Source: Pseudoxanthomonas broegbernensis (lineage in GTDB: Bacteria; Pseudomonadota; Gammaproteobacteria; Xanthomonadales; Xanthomonadaceae). From it: a stretch of 64,000 bases of DNA. Position numbers and translations under genes: made by a program. Location of the stretch: assembly GCF_014202435.1 (NCBI RefSeq), contig NZ_JACHGU010000002.1, forward strand, positions 1 to 64,000, read 5' to 3'. Below the pieces are notes generated by a model, which saw nothing but the letters and a program-made list of their open reading frames with translations, ran no database searches and had not been told where the DNA came from. Shown in pieces: positions 9,744 through 17,522 of the stretch (position 1 is its first letter; every line of letters starts with the position of its first letter).

Positions 9744-10847
9744 TCAGCCGGCCAGCACGTCCAGCACCCGGGCCTCGTCCACGCCGGGCACCACCTCGGC
9801 GCGGCCGATGCCGCGCCACAGCACCAGGCGCAGGCGGCCGGCCAGGTTCTTCTTGTCCAGCCGCATCCGCGCCAGCAGCGCCTCCGGGGCCAGCCCGGCG
9901 GGCAGCGCGGTCGGCAGGCCGTAGGCGTCCAGCAGCGCGCGCAGGCGCTCGGTGTCCGCGTCCGGGGCCATGCCCAGCATCGCCGACAGGCGCGCGGCCA
10001 GGACCATGCCCACGGCCACCGCTTCGCCATGGTTGAGCGCGTCGCGACCGTCGCCGGAATAGCCCTGCTCGGCCTCGACGGCGTGGCCGAAGGTGTGGCC
10101 CAGGTTGAGCAGGGCGCGCTCGCCCTTTTCCAGCGGGTCGCGCTCCACGATGCCGGCCTTGTGCGCGCAACTGCGGGCGATGGCCTCGGCCAGGGCGTGA
10201 TCGTCGCTGGCCAGCAGCGCCTCGCGCTCGGCTTCCAGCCACTGGAAGAACAGCGGGTCGCCCAGGGCGCCGTACTTGATCACCTCGGCCAGGCCGGCGC
10301 GCAGTTCGCGGGCGGGCAGGGTGCGCAGCGCGGCGGTGTCGGCGATCACCGCGCGCGGCGGATGGAAGGCGCCGACCAGGTTCTTGCCCTGGGGGATGTC
10401 CACCGCGGTCTTGCCGCCCACCGAGGAATCGACCATCGACAGCAGCGTGGTCGGCAATTGCACGCAGTCCACCCCGCGCATCCAGCACGCCGCGGCGAAG
10501 CCCGCCAGGTCGCCGACCACCCCGCCGCCGAGGGCGTACACGGTGGCATCGCGGGTGGCGCCCAGCTCGGCCAGGGCTTCGATCGCCTCGCCGAAGCAGG
10601 CCAGGGTCTTGTGCGACTCGCCGGCGGGCATGACGTGGGTGGCCAGGTGCAGGTCCGGGCGCGCGGCGCGCAGCGCGGCCTCCACCCCGTGCGCATACAG
10701 CGGCGCGACGTGGCGGTCGCTGATCAGCAGCGCGTGGCGGCCACGCGCCTGCGCCGCCAGCCGCGCGCCGTCGCCCAGCAGGCCGGGGCCGATCTCGATC
10801 CGGTAGGGGGCCGCGCCGCCGACGTCGACCGTGCTGATCGCGCTCAT
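9744..10847 (-). CDS. aroB: 3-dehydroquinate synthase
   Basis: A 367-residue cytosolic enzyme (E. coli AroB is 362) for the second shikimate step, converting DAHP to 3-dehydroquinate with NAD and a divalent metal. Signature segments are [32 protein letters not shown] and the metal-site histidines in [10 protein letters not shown] and [11 protein letters not shown]. The ATG at 10847 overlaps the stop of aroK by 4 bases, so aroK-aroB form a coupled operon. It is convergent with the hydrolase gene ending at 9705. Confidence 0.97.
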   Translation of the reverse strand: MSAISTVDVGGAAPYRIEIGPGLLGDGARLAAQARGRHALLISDRHVAPLYAHGVEAALRAARPDLHLATHVMPAGESHKTLACFGEAIEALAELGATRDATVYALGGGVVGDLAGFAAACWMRGVDCVQLPTTLLSMVDSSVGGKTAVDIPQGKNLVGAFHPPRAVIADTAALRTLPARELRAGLAEVIKYGALGDPLFFQWLEAEREALLASDDHALAEAIARSCAHKAGIVERDPLEKGERALLNLGHTFGHAVEAEQGYSGDGRDALNHGEAVAVGMVLAARLSAMLGMAPDADTERLRALLDAYGLPTALPAGLAPEALLARMRLDKKNLAGRLRLVLWRGIGRAEVVPGVDEARVLDVLAG

Positions 10848-11386
10848 GCCGCCGCCCCGCTCATGCTCCAGCGCTCGGCCAGCAGCATGCCCAGGCGCAC
10901 GGCCGCCTCGCTGGCGGTCAGGTGGTCGGTCTCCATCACCAGGTCGGCCACTTCGCGGTACAGCGGTTCGCGGAATTCGGCCAGGTCGCGCAGCACCTGC
11001 TCGCGGTCGCCGCGCTGCAGCAGCGGGCGGGTGCGGTCGCGGCCCAGGCGGCGCAGTTGCGAGTCCAGGTCCGCGCTGAGGTAGGCCACGAAGCTGCGCG
11101 CGCGCATCAGCCGGCGGTTGCCGGCGTCGAGGACCGCGCCGCCGCCGGTGGCGACCAGCCGTCCTTCGCCGGCCAGCAGTTCGGCCAGCGCGCCGCTCTC
11201 GCGCTCGCGGAAGCCGGATTCGCCCACGTGCTCGAAGATCGCGGCGATGGTGGCGCCGGTGCGCTGCTCGACGAAATGGTCGGCGTCGACGAAATCCAGG
11301 CCGAAGCGTTCGGCCAGGCGTCGTCCGATCGAGGTCTTGCCGGCGCCCATCGGGCCGACCAGCACGAGATTGGGTGCGGGATTCAT
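10844..11386 (-). CDS. aroK: Shikimate kinase
   Basis: A 180-residue P-loop kinase that phosphorylates shikimate at the 3-hydroxyl. It shows the Walker A motif [11 protein letters not shown] (residues 11-21), the DADHF/FRERES substrate-binding region and the TGGGAV loop. The ATG at 11386 places the Walker A at the usual distance from the N-terminus; an upstream in-frame ATG at 11425 would add 13 unconserved residues. It is first in the aroK-aroB operon and divergent from the dodecin gene at 11541. Confidence 0.97.
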   Translation of the reverse strand: MNPAPNLVLVGPMGAGKTSIGRRLAERFGLDFVDADHFVEQRTGATIAAIFEHVGESGFRERESGALAELLAGEGRLVATGGGAVLDAGNRRLMRARSFVAYLSADLDSQLRRLGRDRTRPLLQRGDREQVLRDLAEFREPLYREVADLVMETDHLTASEAAVRLGMLLAERWSMSGAAA

Positions 11387-11540
11387 GGGTGTGGATGCTA
11401 GCACCGCGGTCGCATCCAGCGGCATTGGTCACCCCTGCAACGAAGCCCGCGCCCGGCGCGCGCGGCCGTGCCGTGGCCTTAACGCGCCGCCGGCGATGCT
11501 GGCGCTCCACGGCGCGTGGCGCCATACAGCGGAGATGGAT

Positions 11541-11744
11541 ATGTCGGTCGCGAAAGTCATCGAGATCAGCGCGTCCTCCAAGACCAGCGTCGAGGATGCG
11601 GTGAAGACGGGATTGAGGAAGGTCGCCGAGACCGTGCAGGGCATCCAGGGCGCCTGGATCAACGAGACCAAGGTCGAGACCGATGCTCAGGGCAACGTGC
11701 TCGAGTGGCGGATCAACATGCGGGTGACCTTCGTCGTGCAGTAG
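11541..11744 (+). CDS. Dodecin family flavin-binding protein
   Basis: A 67-residue protein starting [20 protein letters not shown] and ending with a beta strand [11 protein letters not shown], the complete dodecin fold. Dodecins form hollow 12-mers that bind riboflavin, FMN or FAD and protect the cell from free flavin. Two in-frame ATGs exist at 11535 and 11541; the second is chosen because GGAG at 11531-11534 sits 6 bases before it and because family members start MSVAKVIE. It is a single-gene unit convergent with the hypothetical gene ending at 11779. Confidence 0.93.
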   Translation: MSVAKVIEISASSKTSVEDAVKTGLRKVAETVQGIQGAWINETKVETDAQGNVLEWRINMRVTFVVQ

Positions 11745-11756
11745 CGCGTCCGAGCG

Positions 11757-11777
11757 CCGCGCCGGCCGCCGGCGCGG
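11757..11777. terminator. GC hairpin between convergent genes
   Basis: Perfect 9-base arms CCGCGCCGG (11757-11765) and CCGGCGCGG (11769-11777) with a 3-base loop lie 12 bases after the dodecin stop and next to the stop of the opposite-strand gene at 11779. There is no T-run, so termination strength is uncertain. Confidence 0.5.
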
Positions 11778-11778
11778 T

Positions 11779-12081
11779 TCAGTCCGGTTCGCCCGAAAGC
11801 TGCTGCAGTTCCAGCGAGATCATCAGGTGCAGCTCGTCCAGGGTGCGATCGGGCAGGCGGTCGCAGTGGTGCAGGTGGATGTCCATCAACGTGGCGACCA
11901 GGTCGCTCATCACGTCGGGGTCGCGGCTCCAGGCCATCGTCACCGCCGCCTGGGTCAGGCGGTGCCAGGTGTCGGCATCGACGCGGCGCCGATCGTGCGG
12001 CGTGGCCCCGCGTGGTACAGCCTCATCCTTGGCGGTTGACGCATGCCTGGGAACAATCGGCATTGCCAGCATCGTGTCCAT
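11779..12081 (-). CDS. Hypothetical small acidic protein
   Basis: About 100 residues with no family that I recognise. The C-terminal 60 residues look folded ([20 protein letters not shown], then [16 protein letters not shown] and a leucine-rich end [17 protein letters not shown]). There is no signal peptide or membrane segment. Possible ATGs are at 12117, 12111, 12081, 12072 and 12063, and none has a good ribosome site, so the N-terminus is uncertain. It lies 95 bases downstream of the NarL-type regulator gene on the same strand and could belong to that unit. Confidence 0.5.
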   Translation of the reverse strand: MDTMLAMPIVPRHASTAKDEAVPRGATPHDRRRVDADTWHRLTQAAVTMAWSRDPDVMSDLVATLMDIHLHHCDRLPDRTLDELHLMISLELQQLSGEPD

Positions 12082-12176
12082 GGCGCGATGGTGGCGCCGG
12101 CCGCCGTGCATCGCCATCGGAATCGTCTGAAAAGCGCGGTTCCTCGACCCGCCGCGCACTCGGCCTGAGGTGGCGG

Positions 12177-12836
12177 TCAGGGCAGCAGGCCATGGCGGCG
12201 CGCGTAGGCGTAGATTTCCAGGTCGTTGCGCAGGCCGAGCTTGGCCATCGCGTCCATCTTCTGGCGGCTCACCGTCTTCACGCTGCGGCTCAGGCGCCGG
12301 GCGATCTCCGAGACGGTGAGCCCGGAGGCGAACAGGCGCAGCACCTCGATCTCGCGCCGCGACAGCGATTCGCCCGGGCCGATGCCGCCGCCGTCCGCGC
12401 CCATGTCCTCGAACAGCCGGCGGATGCCCGCGCCCAGGTAGGAGCGCCGGTGCGATACCGCGGCCACGGCGAGGGTGAGCTCGGCCAGCGCGTCGGACTT
12501 GTTGAGCAAGCCCAGCACGCCGGTGGCCAGGATCGAGCGCAGCACGTCGACGTTGGCGGCCACGGTCAGGACCAGCACGGGCAGTTCCGGCCAGCGCAGG
12601 CGCAGGCGGGCGAGCATGCTCAGGCCATCGGCGGTGCCGCCGCCGGGCATGCTGAAATCGGTGATGACCAGGTCGGCCGGCTCGCGCGCGACGGCGGCGA
12701 ACAGCTCCTCCGCGGTCGCCGCCTCGGCCACGATGCGGACGCGCGCGCTGCCTTCCAGCAGCGAGCGCACGCCGCTGCGCACGACCGGATGGTCGTCGGC
12801 GAGGACGATCCGCAGCGGCGCGCCCGGGTCCGGCAT
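12177..12836 (-). CDS. NarL/FixJ-type response regulator
   Basis: A 219-residue two-component regulator. The receiver domain has the acidic pair in VLADDHP and phospho-acceptor Asp60 in LVITDFSMP. The C-terminus is a LuxR-type helix-turn-helix with LSRREIEVLRLFASGLTVSE and KTVSRQKM. The TVSRQKM recognition helix resembles RcsB/EvgA-like regulators. The start codon at 12836 shares its A with the stop of the upstream membrane REC-HPt gene (TGATG), which indicates tight coupling. No histidine kinase gene is adjacent, so its phospho-donor is probably the upstream protein. Confidence 0.93.
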   Translation of the reverse strand: MPDPGAPLRIVLADDHPVVRSGVRSLLEGSARVRIVAEAATAEELFAAVAREPADLVITDFSMPGGGTADGLSMLARLRLRWPELPVLVLTVAANVDVLRSILATGVLGLLNKSDALAELTLAVAAVSHRRSYLGAGIRRLFEDMGADGGGIGPGESLSRREIEVLRLFASGLTVSEIARRLSRSVKTVSRQKMDAMAKLGLRNDLEIYAYARRHGLLP

Positions 12837-14035
12837 CAGGCGTCCTCCGCGTCGCGGCCGGCGGGCGGCGGGGCGAGCCGGCCGGCGAGGCGTTCCAGTT
12901 CTTCCAGCCGCCGCGCCAGCGCATCGCGGTGCGCACGGTTGCCGGCGCGGGACGGGCCTTCGCCGCCCTCGCCGCCGAGCAGGCGCAGGGCGCCGTCGAT
13001 GCGGTGCAGCAGCTCGCGCTGGCGGACGCGGGTGCCGGTGTCCAGGGCCCGGTCCAGTTCGGCCAGGTCCCGGCGCCCGGCATCGAGCAGTTGCCGCAGC
13101 ATCCGCGCGGCGAGTTGCTGCGAGCCGAAGGCTTCGACCAGGCGGTCCAGCCGCGGGCCGTCCGCCGCGCCGGCCGGTGCCGGCCCGGTTTCCGGCTTTG
13201 GCCGCACGGGGCCGGCGTCGCCGGGCGGGCCGAGGTGCCGCAGCAGTTCGTGCCGCAGTTCGTGCAGGTGCACGGGCTTGCCCAGGAAGCCGTCCATCCC
13301 GCACTCGGCGCAGCGGTGCAGGGGGTCGTGGGCCGCGCTGGCCGACAGCGCCACGATCGGCAGGCGCGCGCGTCCGTCGCGTTCGCCGTCGCGGATGCGG
13401 CGCGCCAGCGCATAGCCGTCGAGCACCGGCATGTGGCAGTCGGTGAGCAGCAGGTCGAAATGCCCGCGCGCCAGCATCCGCAGCGCCTGCTCGCCGTTCT
13501 CCGCCAGGGCGTGGCGGTAGCCCAGCCGCTGCAGTTGGCTGGAGATCACCGCACGGTTGATCGGCTGGTCCTCGGCGACCAGGATGCGGTGCGCGGCCTG
13601 GCCGCGGGGCGGATCGGCGCGGACCCTCCCCCGGGAACGGGGCGGCTTGGAACGCTGGAGCGTGGCGGCCGGCTGCCGCGCTTGGACCGGCAATGGTGCG
13701 GCGCTAACGGGTTCGGAGGTTCGCGGCGCGGCCGGCCCATGCATCCTCCGCGGACCGGGGGCGGCGACATGCGGCCTGTGCGGGAAGGCCGCCGTGGCCG
13801 GCTGGGGACCGGTTCCGGGGGAAAGCCGTTGCCTGCGCAGGAAATGGACCAGGGGGGCGAACATGCCCAGGACGAGCAGCCCGGCCAGCCAGGGCGCGGG
13901 AAGCCATGGCGCCGTGCCGACGGCCAGGCCCACGGCCGCCAGCGCTCCGGCTGTCAGCCACGCGCAGGCCGCCAGGGCCGGGCGTGGTGGTGCGCGCGTG
14001 GACCGCGGGGTTGGGCGGGATGGACTGCGTTCCAT
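12836..14035 (-). CDS. Membrane-anchored receiver-HPt protein without kinase domain
   Basis: A 399-residue protein. Residues 1-70 hold two hydrophobic helices, then a basic Pro-rich linker (about 75-145). A receiver domain follows (about 150-270) with ILVAEDQPINRAV and phospho-acceptor Asp199 in LTDCHMPVLDG. The C-terminal helical domain (about 290-390) looks like an HPt with the candidate phospho-His344 in LLHRIDGALRLL. The layout resembles the C-terminal half of BvgS/EvgS-type kinases, but the HisKA and ATPase parts are missing. It probably relays phosphate to the NarL-type regulator encoded immediately downstream. The donor kinase is unknown. Confidence 0.85.
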   Translation of the reverse strand: MERSPSRPTPRSTRAPPRPALAACAWLTAGALAAVGLAVGTAPWLPAPWLAGLLVLGMFAPLVHFLRRQRLSPGTGPQPATAAFPHRPHVAAPGPRRMHGPAAPRTSEPVSAAPLPVQARQPAATLQRSKPPRSRGRVRADPPRGQAAHRILVAEDQPINRAVISSQLQRLGYRHALAENGEQALRMLARGHFDLLLTDCHMPVLDGYALARRIRDGERDGRARLPIVALSASAAHDPLHRCAECGMDGFLGKPVHLHELRHELLRHLGPPGDAGPVRPKPETGPAPAGAADGPRLDRLVEAFGSQQLAARMLRQLLDAGRRDLAELDRALDTGTRVRQRELLHRIDGALRLLGGEGGEGPSRAGNRAHRDALARRLEELERLAGRLAPPPAGRDAEDA

Positions 14036-14405
14036 CAGGGCGGCTCCAGTTCATGTCGGCCGGGTCACGGCTGCCATGAGACTTTCGTCGCAAAATACAC
14101 GCCAAATCCTGCCGCGGCGATTGCGCGGTGCGGGCTGGGCGGCGGAATGACGTCCGGGCGGGGGGCCCGGACGGGCCGCGGCCGTGCTGCATCGGGGGAG
14201 CGAGGCAGGACGGCGGGTTGCGGCCAGAGGGGTTTGGACACGTTGCCCGACGGCGCTGCGCGACCGTGGCCTGCCCGGCCGGCTGGCCGATCGCGCGCAT
14301 CCAGGCGTTGCGAATCTCCCATGCCGGAAATCTGCCGCCGGATGGCCGCCGCGCCAATGAGACATGTCTGAAAAAACCGGGAAGCGGCAGGTGCGGGCCC
14401 GCATT
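14036..14405. other. 370-base stretch without a gene
   Basis: This lies upstream of the REC-HPt gene and downstream of the P-loop kinase gene, both on the minus strand. It should carry the promoter of the REC-HPt/NarL unit; an AT-richer patch around 14080-14105 is the best place for it. Frames that cross it look like antisense shadows with no family resemblance. I see no tRNA, repeat or terminator with a T-run. Confidence 0.5.
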
Positions 14406-15242
14406 TCAGTCTCCCCCGGGCCGCGCCCGCACCGATTGCGGGAGCCTGCGCGCATCCAGGACCACGCGGGTGTCGGCGATGCCGGGCAGGGTGCGCAGCG
14501 CCTGCCGGCTGACCCGCTCGTAGTGCTGGATGAAGCGCTCCAGCCGCGCGCGGTCCATGCCCGCGCGTCCGGCCTGGGCCGCCTGCAGCGCCCGTTCCTG
14601 CTGCCAGCGCCATTCGCGCACCGCCTCGAAGCCGGGCGGCTGCAGGAACCAGAGGACATCCACCCGCGACCACAGCGGCGGGTAGTCGCGGCCGAGCGCG
14701 GCGTTGCAGAAGCGGCGCCATCGGCCATCGGCGTCCTCCTCGCGTTCCAGCGCGTTGAGCGGGGCATCCAGGGCGCGCTCCGGTTGCGCCGGGACGCACA
14801 GGCACCAGCCTTCCAGCACCAGCAGGTCCAGCGGGCGTGGAGGGCGTGGCCAGTCCCGGGGCGGCAGGCGGTCGTCGCCCAGCTTGTCGAAGCGCGGCAG
14901 CGCCCGGGTTCGGCCATCGCGCAGCGCATCGACGGTCTCCAGCGCCAGGGCCACCTCGTGGGTGCCCGGCGGCCCGCGGGTGGCCAGCAGCGGATGCACC
15001 TTGCGGGCCAGGGCCCGGCGCTGCGCGGCGGTCAGGTAGAAATCGTCCAGCGAAACGGCGGCGGCGCAAAGCCCCGTGGCTGCTGCAACGGCCACTACTT
15101 GTGCGGCCAGGGTGCTCTTGCCGCTGCCCTGCAGCCCGCCGATGCCGAGCACGCGCATGCCCTCGCCCGCCCGTACGCCGCTGGATTCCAGCGCCTGGCG
15201 GGCGAGCGCGGCGGGGAAGCCGGTGGGCGAGGGATTGAGCAT
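14406..15242 (-). CDS. P-loop kinase, D-glycerate 3-kinase-like
   Basis: A 278-residue cytosolic protein with Walker [10 protein letters not shown] (residues 36-44), a following [16 protein letters not shown] segment and [14 protein letters not shown]. These are typical of the plant and yeast glycerate kinase/YGR205W branch of P-loop kinases related to pantothenate and uridine kinases. LVLEGWCLC supplies the Walker B-like strand. D-glycerate to 3-phosphoglycerate is the best-known reaction in the family, but the substrate here is not proven. It is divergent from pdxH with only 44 bases between the starts. Confidence 0.75.
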   Translation of the reverse strand: MLNPSPTGFPAALARQALESSGVRAGEGMRVLGIGGLQGSGKSTLAAQVVAVAAATGLCAAAVSLDDFYLTAAQRRALARKVHPLLATRGPPGTHEVALALETVDALRDGRTRALPRFDKLGDDRLPPRDWPRPPRPLDLLVLEGWCLCVPAQPERALDAPLNALEREEDADGRWRRFCNAALGRDYPPLWSRVDVLWFLQPPGFEAVREWRWQQERALQAAQAGRAGMDRARLERFIQHYERVSRQALRTLPGIADTRVVLDARRLPQSVRARPGGD

Positions 15243-15286
15243 CGGTCCACAATACGTGCCCCCTTCGTGCCTGTGGAGCGCCCCCG

Positions 15287-15892
15287 ATGACCGACCCGGT
15301 GTACGCCGAAGCCCTGGAGACCTTCGGCCGGTTGTTCGAGCGGGCGCGGGGGCTGGCGGCGGAGATCGAGCCCAATGCCATGACCGTGGCCACCGCCACG
15401 CCGGACGGGCGGCCCTCGGCGCGCACGGTGCTGCTGAAATCCTTCGACGCGCGCGGCTTCGTGTTCTATACCCATTTCGACAGCCACAAGGGCCGCGAAC
15501 TTCAGGCCAATCCGCGCGCGGCGCTGCTGCTGCTTTGGCGCAGCATGGGCGAGGCCGGGGTGCAGGTGCGGGTGGAGGGCGCGGTGGAGCCAGTGGAGGC
15601 GGCCGAGGCCGACGCCTACTTCGCCGGCCGGCCGCGGCTGAGCCAGCTCGGCGCCTGGGCCTCGAAGCAGTCGGCGACGCTGGAGTCGCGCGAGGCGTTC
15701 GAGGCGGCATTGGCGCGGGCGGAAGCGCGGTTCGAAGGCCTGCAGGTGCCGCGCCCGCCGGGCTGGGGCGGACTGCGGGTGGTGCCCGAGGCGATGGAGT
15801 TCTGGTACGGCGCGGGCTTCCGCCTGCACGAGCGCTGGCGCTATGAGCGCGATGCCGGCGGCGCCTGGTCGAAGCGGATGCTGCAACCCTGA
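15287..15892 (+). CDS. pdxH: Pyridoxamine/pyridoxine 5'-phosphate oxidase
   Basis: A 201-residue FMN enzyme producing pyridoxal 5'-phosphate. Conserved stretches are [41 protein letters not shown]-like [14 protein letters not shown] and the C-terminal [16 protein letters not shown]. All parts of the family are present and the length is slightly short of E. coli PdxH (218), from the N-terminus only. It is a monocistronic unit divergent from the glycerate-kinase-like gene and convergent with a methyltransferase gene. Confidence 0.96.
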   Translation: MTDPVYAEALETFGRLFERARGLAAEIEPNAMTVATATPDGRPSARTVLLKSFDARGFVFYTHFDSHKGRELQANPRAALLLLWRSMGEAGVQVRVEGAVEPVEAAEADAYFAGRPRLSQLGAWASKQSATLESREAFEAALARAEARFEGLQVPRPPGWGGLRVVPEAMEFWYGAGFRLHERWRYERDAGGAWSKRMLQP

Positions 15893-15959
15893 GCCTGCGA
15901 CGGTGGCCGGCTCGCCGGTGCCGGATGGTCCCGCATCGTCGTGACCAGCACGCGCGCCG

Positions 15960-16550
15960 CTAGGCCCGTTCCAGCGCCGCCGCGCCGTCGGCCAGGGCCG
16001 GGCCCAGCCAGCAATGCGAGCCGATCGCCGCGAATCCCTCGGCCCGCAGCCGTCGCCGGTACCAGGCGGCGGCGCGGTGCTGGAAGCCTTCGGTGTCGCC
16101 TTCGAATTCATCCTCGGCGGCGAAGGTTTCGAGGAAGGCCACGCCACCGCACAGTTCGGCCAGGCCCGGCAGCCCCCGCGCCAGTTCGCGCGTGGGCAGG
16201 TAGTGCAGCACGTCGGCGCAGACCAGCAGGTCGACGGGCGCGCAGGGGCGCAGCCAGGCGAAGTCGCCGAATCGCGCCAGGCGCAGGTTGCGGCGCGCGC
16301 CATGGCGGGCGATGGCGTACTCGCTGGCGTCGAAGCCCAGGTAGTGCAGCTTCGGCCGCAGCTTCAGCAGCGGCGCGCGCCAGGCGCCCTCGCCGCAGCC
16401 GATGTCGAGCGCGCTGCGGATGGGGCGCTCGAGGTAGTACTCGGCGGCCGATACCGCCAGCGCGACCTTGCGCGCCAGCCGGCGCGGATCCTGGATGTTG
16501 CGGCCGCGGTACCAGTGCTCGAAGTAGGCGCGGTCGTAGGACTTGGTCAT
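15960..16550 (-). CDS. Class I SAM-dependent methyltransferase
   Basis: A 196-residue protein with the SAM-binding motif I ALDIGCGEGAW (about residues 46-56), an acidic residue after strand 2 in YLGFDASEYAI, and a later VDLLVCADVLHYLP segment corresponding to motif IV. The N-terminal YDRAYFEHWYRG is typical of small stand-alone methyltransferases. The substrate is unknown. The gene is divergent from the HemJ-like gene, with 153 bases between the start codons, and has no close operon partner. Confidence 0.85.
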   Translation of the reverse strand: MTKSYDRAYFEHWYRGRNIQDPRRLARKVALAVSAAEYYLERPIRSALDIGCGEGAWRAPLLKLRPKLHYLGFDASEYAIARHGARRNLRLARFGDFAWLRPCAPVDLLVCADVLHYLPTRELARGLPGLAELCGGVAFLETFAAEDEFEGDTEGFQHRAAAWYRRRLRAEGFAAIGSHCWLGPALADGAAALERA

Positions 16551-16703
16551 CGGCGGGAAAGGTAGGCAAGAAGGGGGGCGGCGGATCCCGCGCCGGCGTC
16601 CGGCCGGCGGCGGCAGGGCGCGATGGCGCGCGCCGACGGTTCGACAGCCCGGGCGCCATCGCCGAGAATCCGCGCACCCCATCCTAGCCGCAGGCCGCCG
16701 CGC

Positions 16704-17159
16704 ATGTACGCCACGTATCTCTGGGTGAAGTCGTTCCATCTGCTGTTCGTCGTGGCCTGGATGGCGGCCGTGTTCTACCTGCCGCGCATCCTGGTCAACC
16801 TGGCCGAAGCCGGTGCCGAGCCCGCGGTGCGTGCGCGGCTGGTGCTGATGGGGCGGCGGCTGTACCGCTTCGGGCACGTGATGTTCGGCCTGGCGGCGGC
16901 GCTGGGGCTGGCGTTGTGGATGGGTTACCGGGTGTTCGATGGGTTCCCGGCCACGGTCGGTTCGCCTGCCGGCTGGATGCACGCCAAGCTGACGCTGGTG
17001 GCGCTGCTGCTGGCGCACTACATCCTCGCCGGCCGCTGGCTGAAGGGCCTGGACAAGGGACGCACGCTGCCGGCGGGCAAGGCGCTGCGCCTGTTCAACG
17101 AACTGCCGGTGCTGGCGCTGTTGCTGGTGATCTGGCTGGTGCTGGCCAAGCCGTTCTGA
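16704..17159 (+). CDS. hemJ: HemJ-like membrane protoporphyrinogen oxidase / CopD family protein
   Basis: A 151-residue integral membrane protein with four to five hydrophobic helices. It shows the HemJ hallmarks: SFHLLFVVAWMAAVFYLPRI with His12 near the N-terminus and HAKLTLVALLLAHY with Lys95 in the third helix. HemJ converts protoporphyrinogen IX to protoporphyrin IX in many bacteria lacking HemG/HemY, which fits with hemE elsewhere in the window. The ATG at 16704 gives the canonical short N-terminus. UPF0093/CopD-like naming is an alternative if HemY is present elsewhere in the genome. Confidence 0.8.
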   Translation: MYATYLWVKSFHLLFVVAWMAAVFYLPRILVNLAEAGAEPAVRARLVLMGRRLYRFGHVMFGLAAALGLALWMGYRVFDGFPATVGSPAGWMHAKLTLVALLLAHYILAGRWLKGLDKGRTLPAGKALRLFNELPVLALLLVIWLVLAKPF

Positions 17160-17522
17160 GCGCGGCCTGGCCTTTGTAGGAGCGCCTTCGGGCACGGCCG
17201 CCATTCCTGTTGGGCCATGCCCCCAGGGCACGACGTCCTTCGGCGGCGCTGGGGTCGCGATTCCGATTGAAGGGCCAAGGTCATCGCCGAGGCGGCAGTG
17301 CCTCCGCTTTGCGCTTTGCTGTGTCGGGGAGCGGACAGGGGAGATGCCGCCCTCCGTGCCGGAGGGCGTCGTCCTGGCGCTGCGGGGGCAAGCAGCAGGG
17401 AGGGCCGCGTCCGCGAAGCGGGGCAGGATGCCGGCCTGGGCAGTGACCCCCACGGCGACGGGCACCGCCCGAAGCCAGTTCTTTCGCTTCGGTTTACGGT
17501 CCCTCCCCCCTGCGCTCCGGGT
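17160..17522. repeat. 363-base intergenic stretch with a degenerate REP and a hairpin
   Basis: No gene is visible between the convergent HemJ-like and phosphatase genes. At 17176-17193 a GTAGGAGCGCCTTCGGGC string resembles the GTAG-type REP core seen at 48216 and 56585, but its stem is decayed. At 17348-17368 the arms CGCCCTCCG and CGGAGGGCG form a perfect 9-base hairpin with a 3-base loop, which could stop or stabilise transcripts from either side. The rest is GC-rich with no feature that I can name. Confidence 0.5.
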
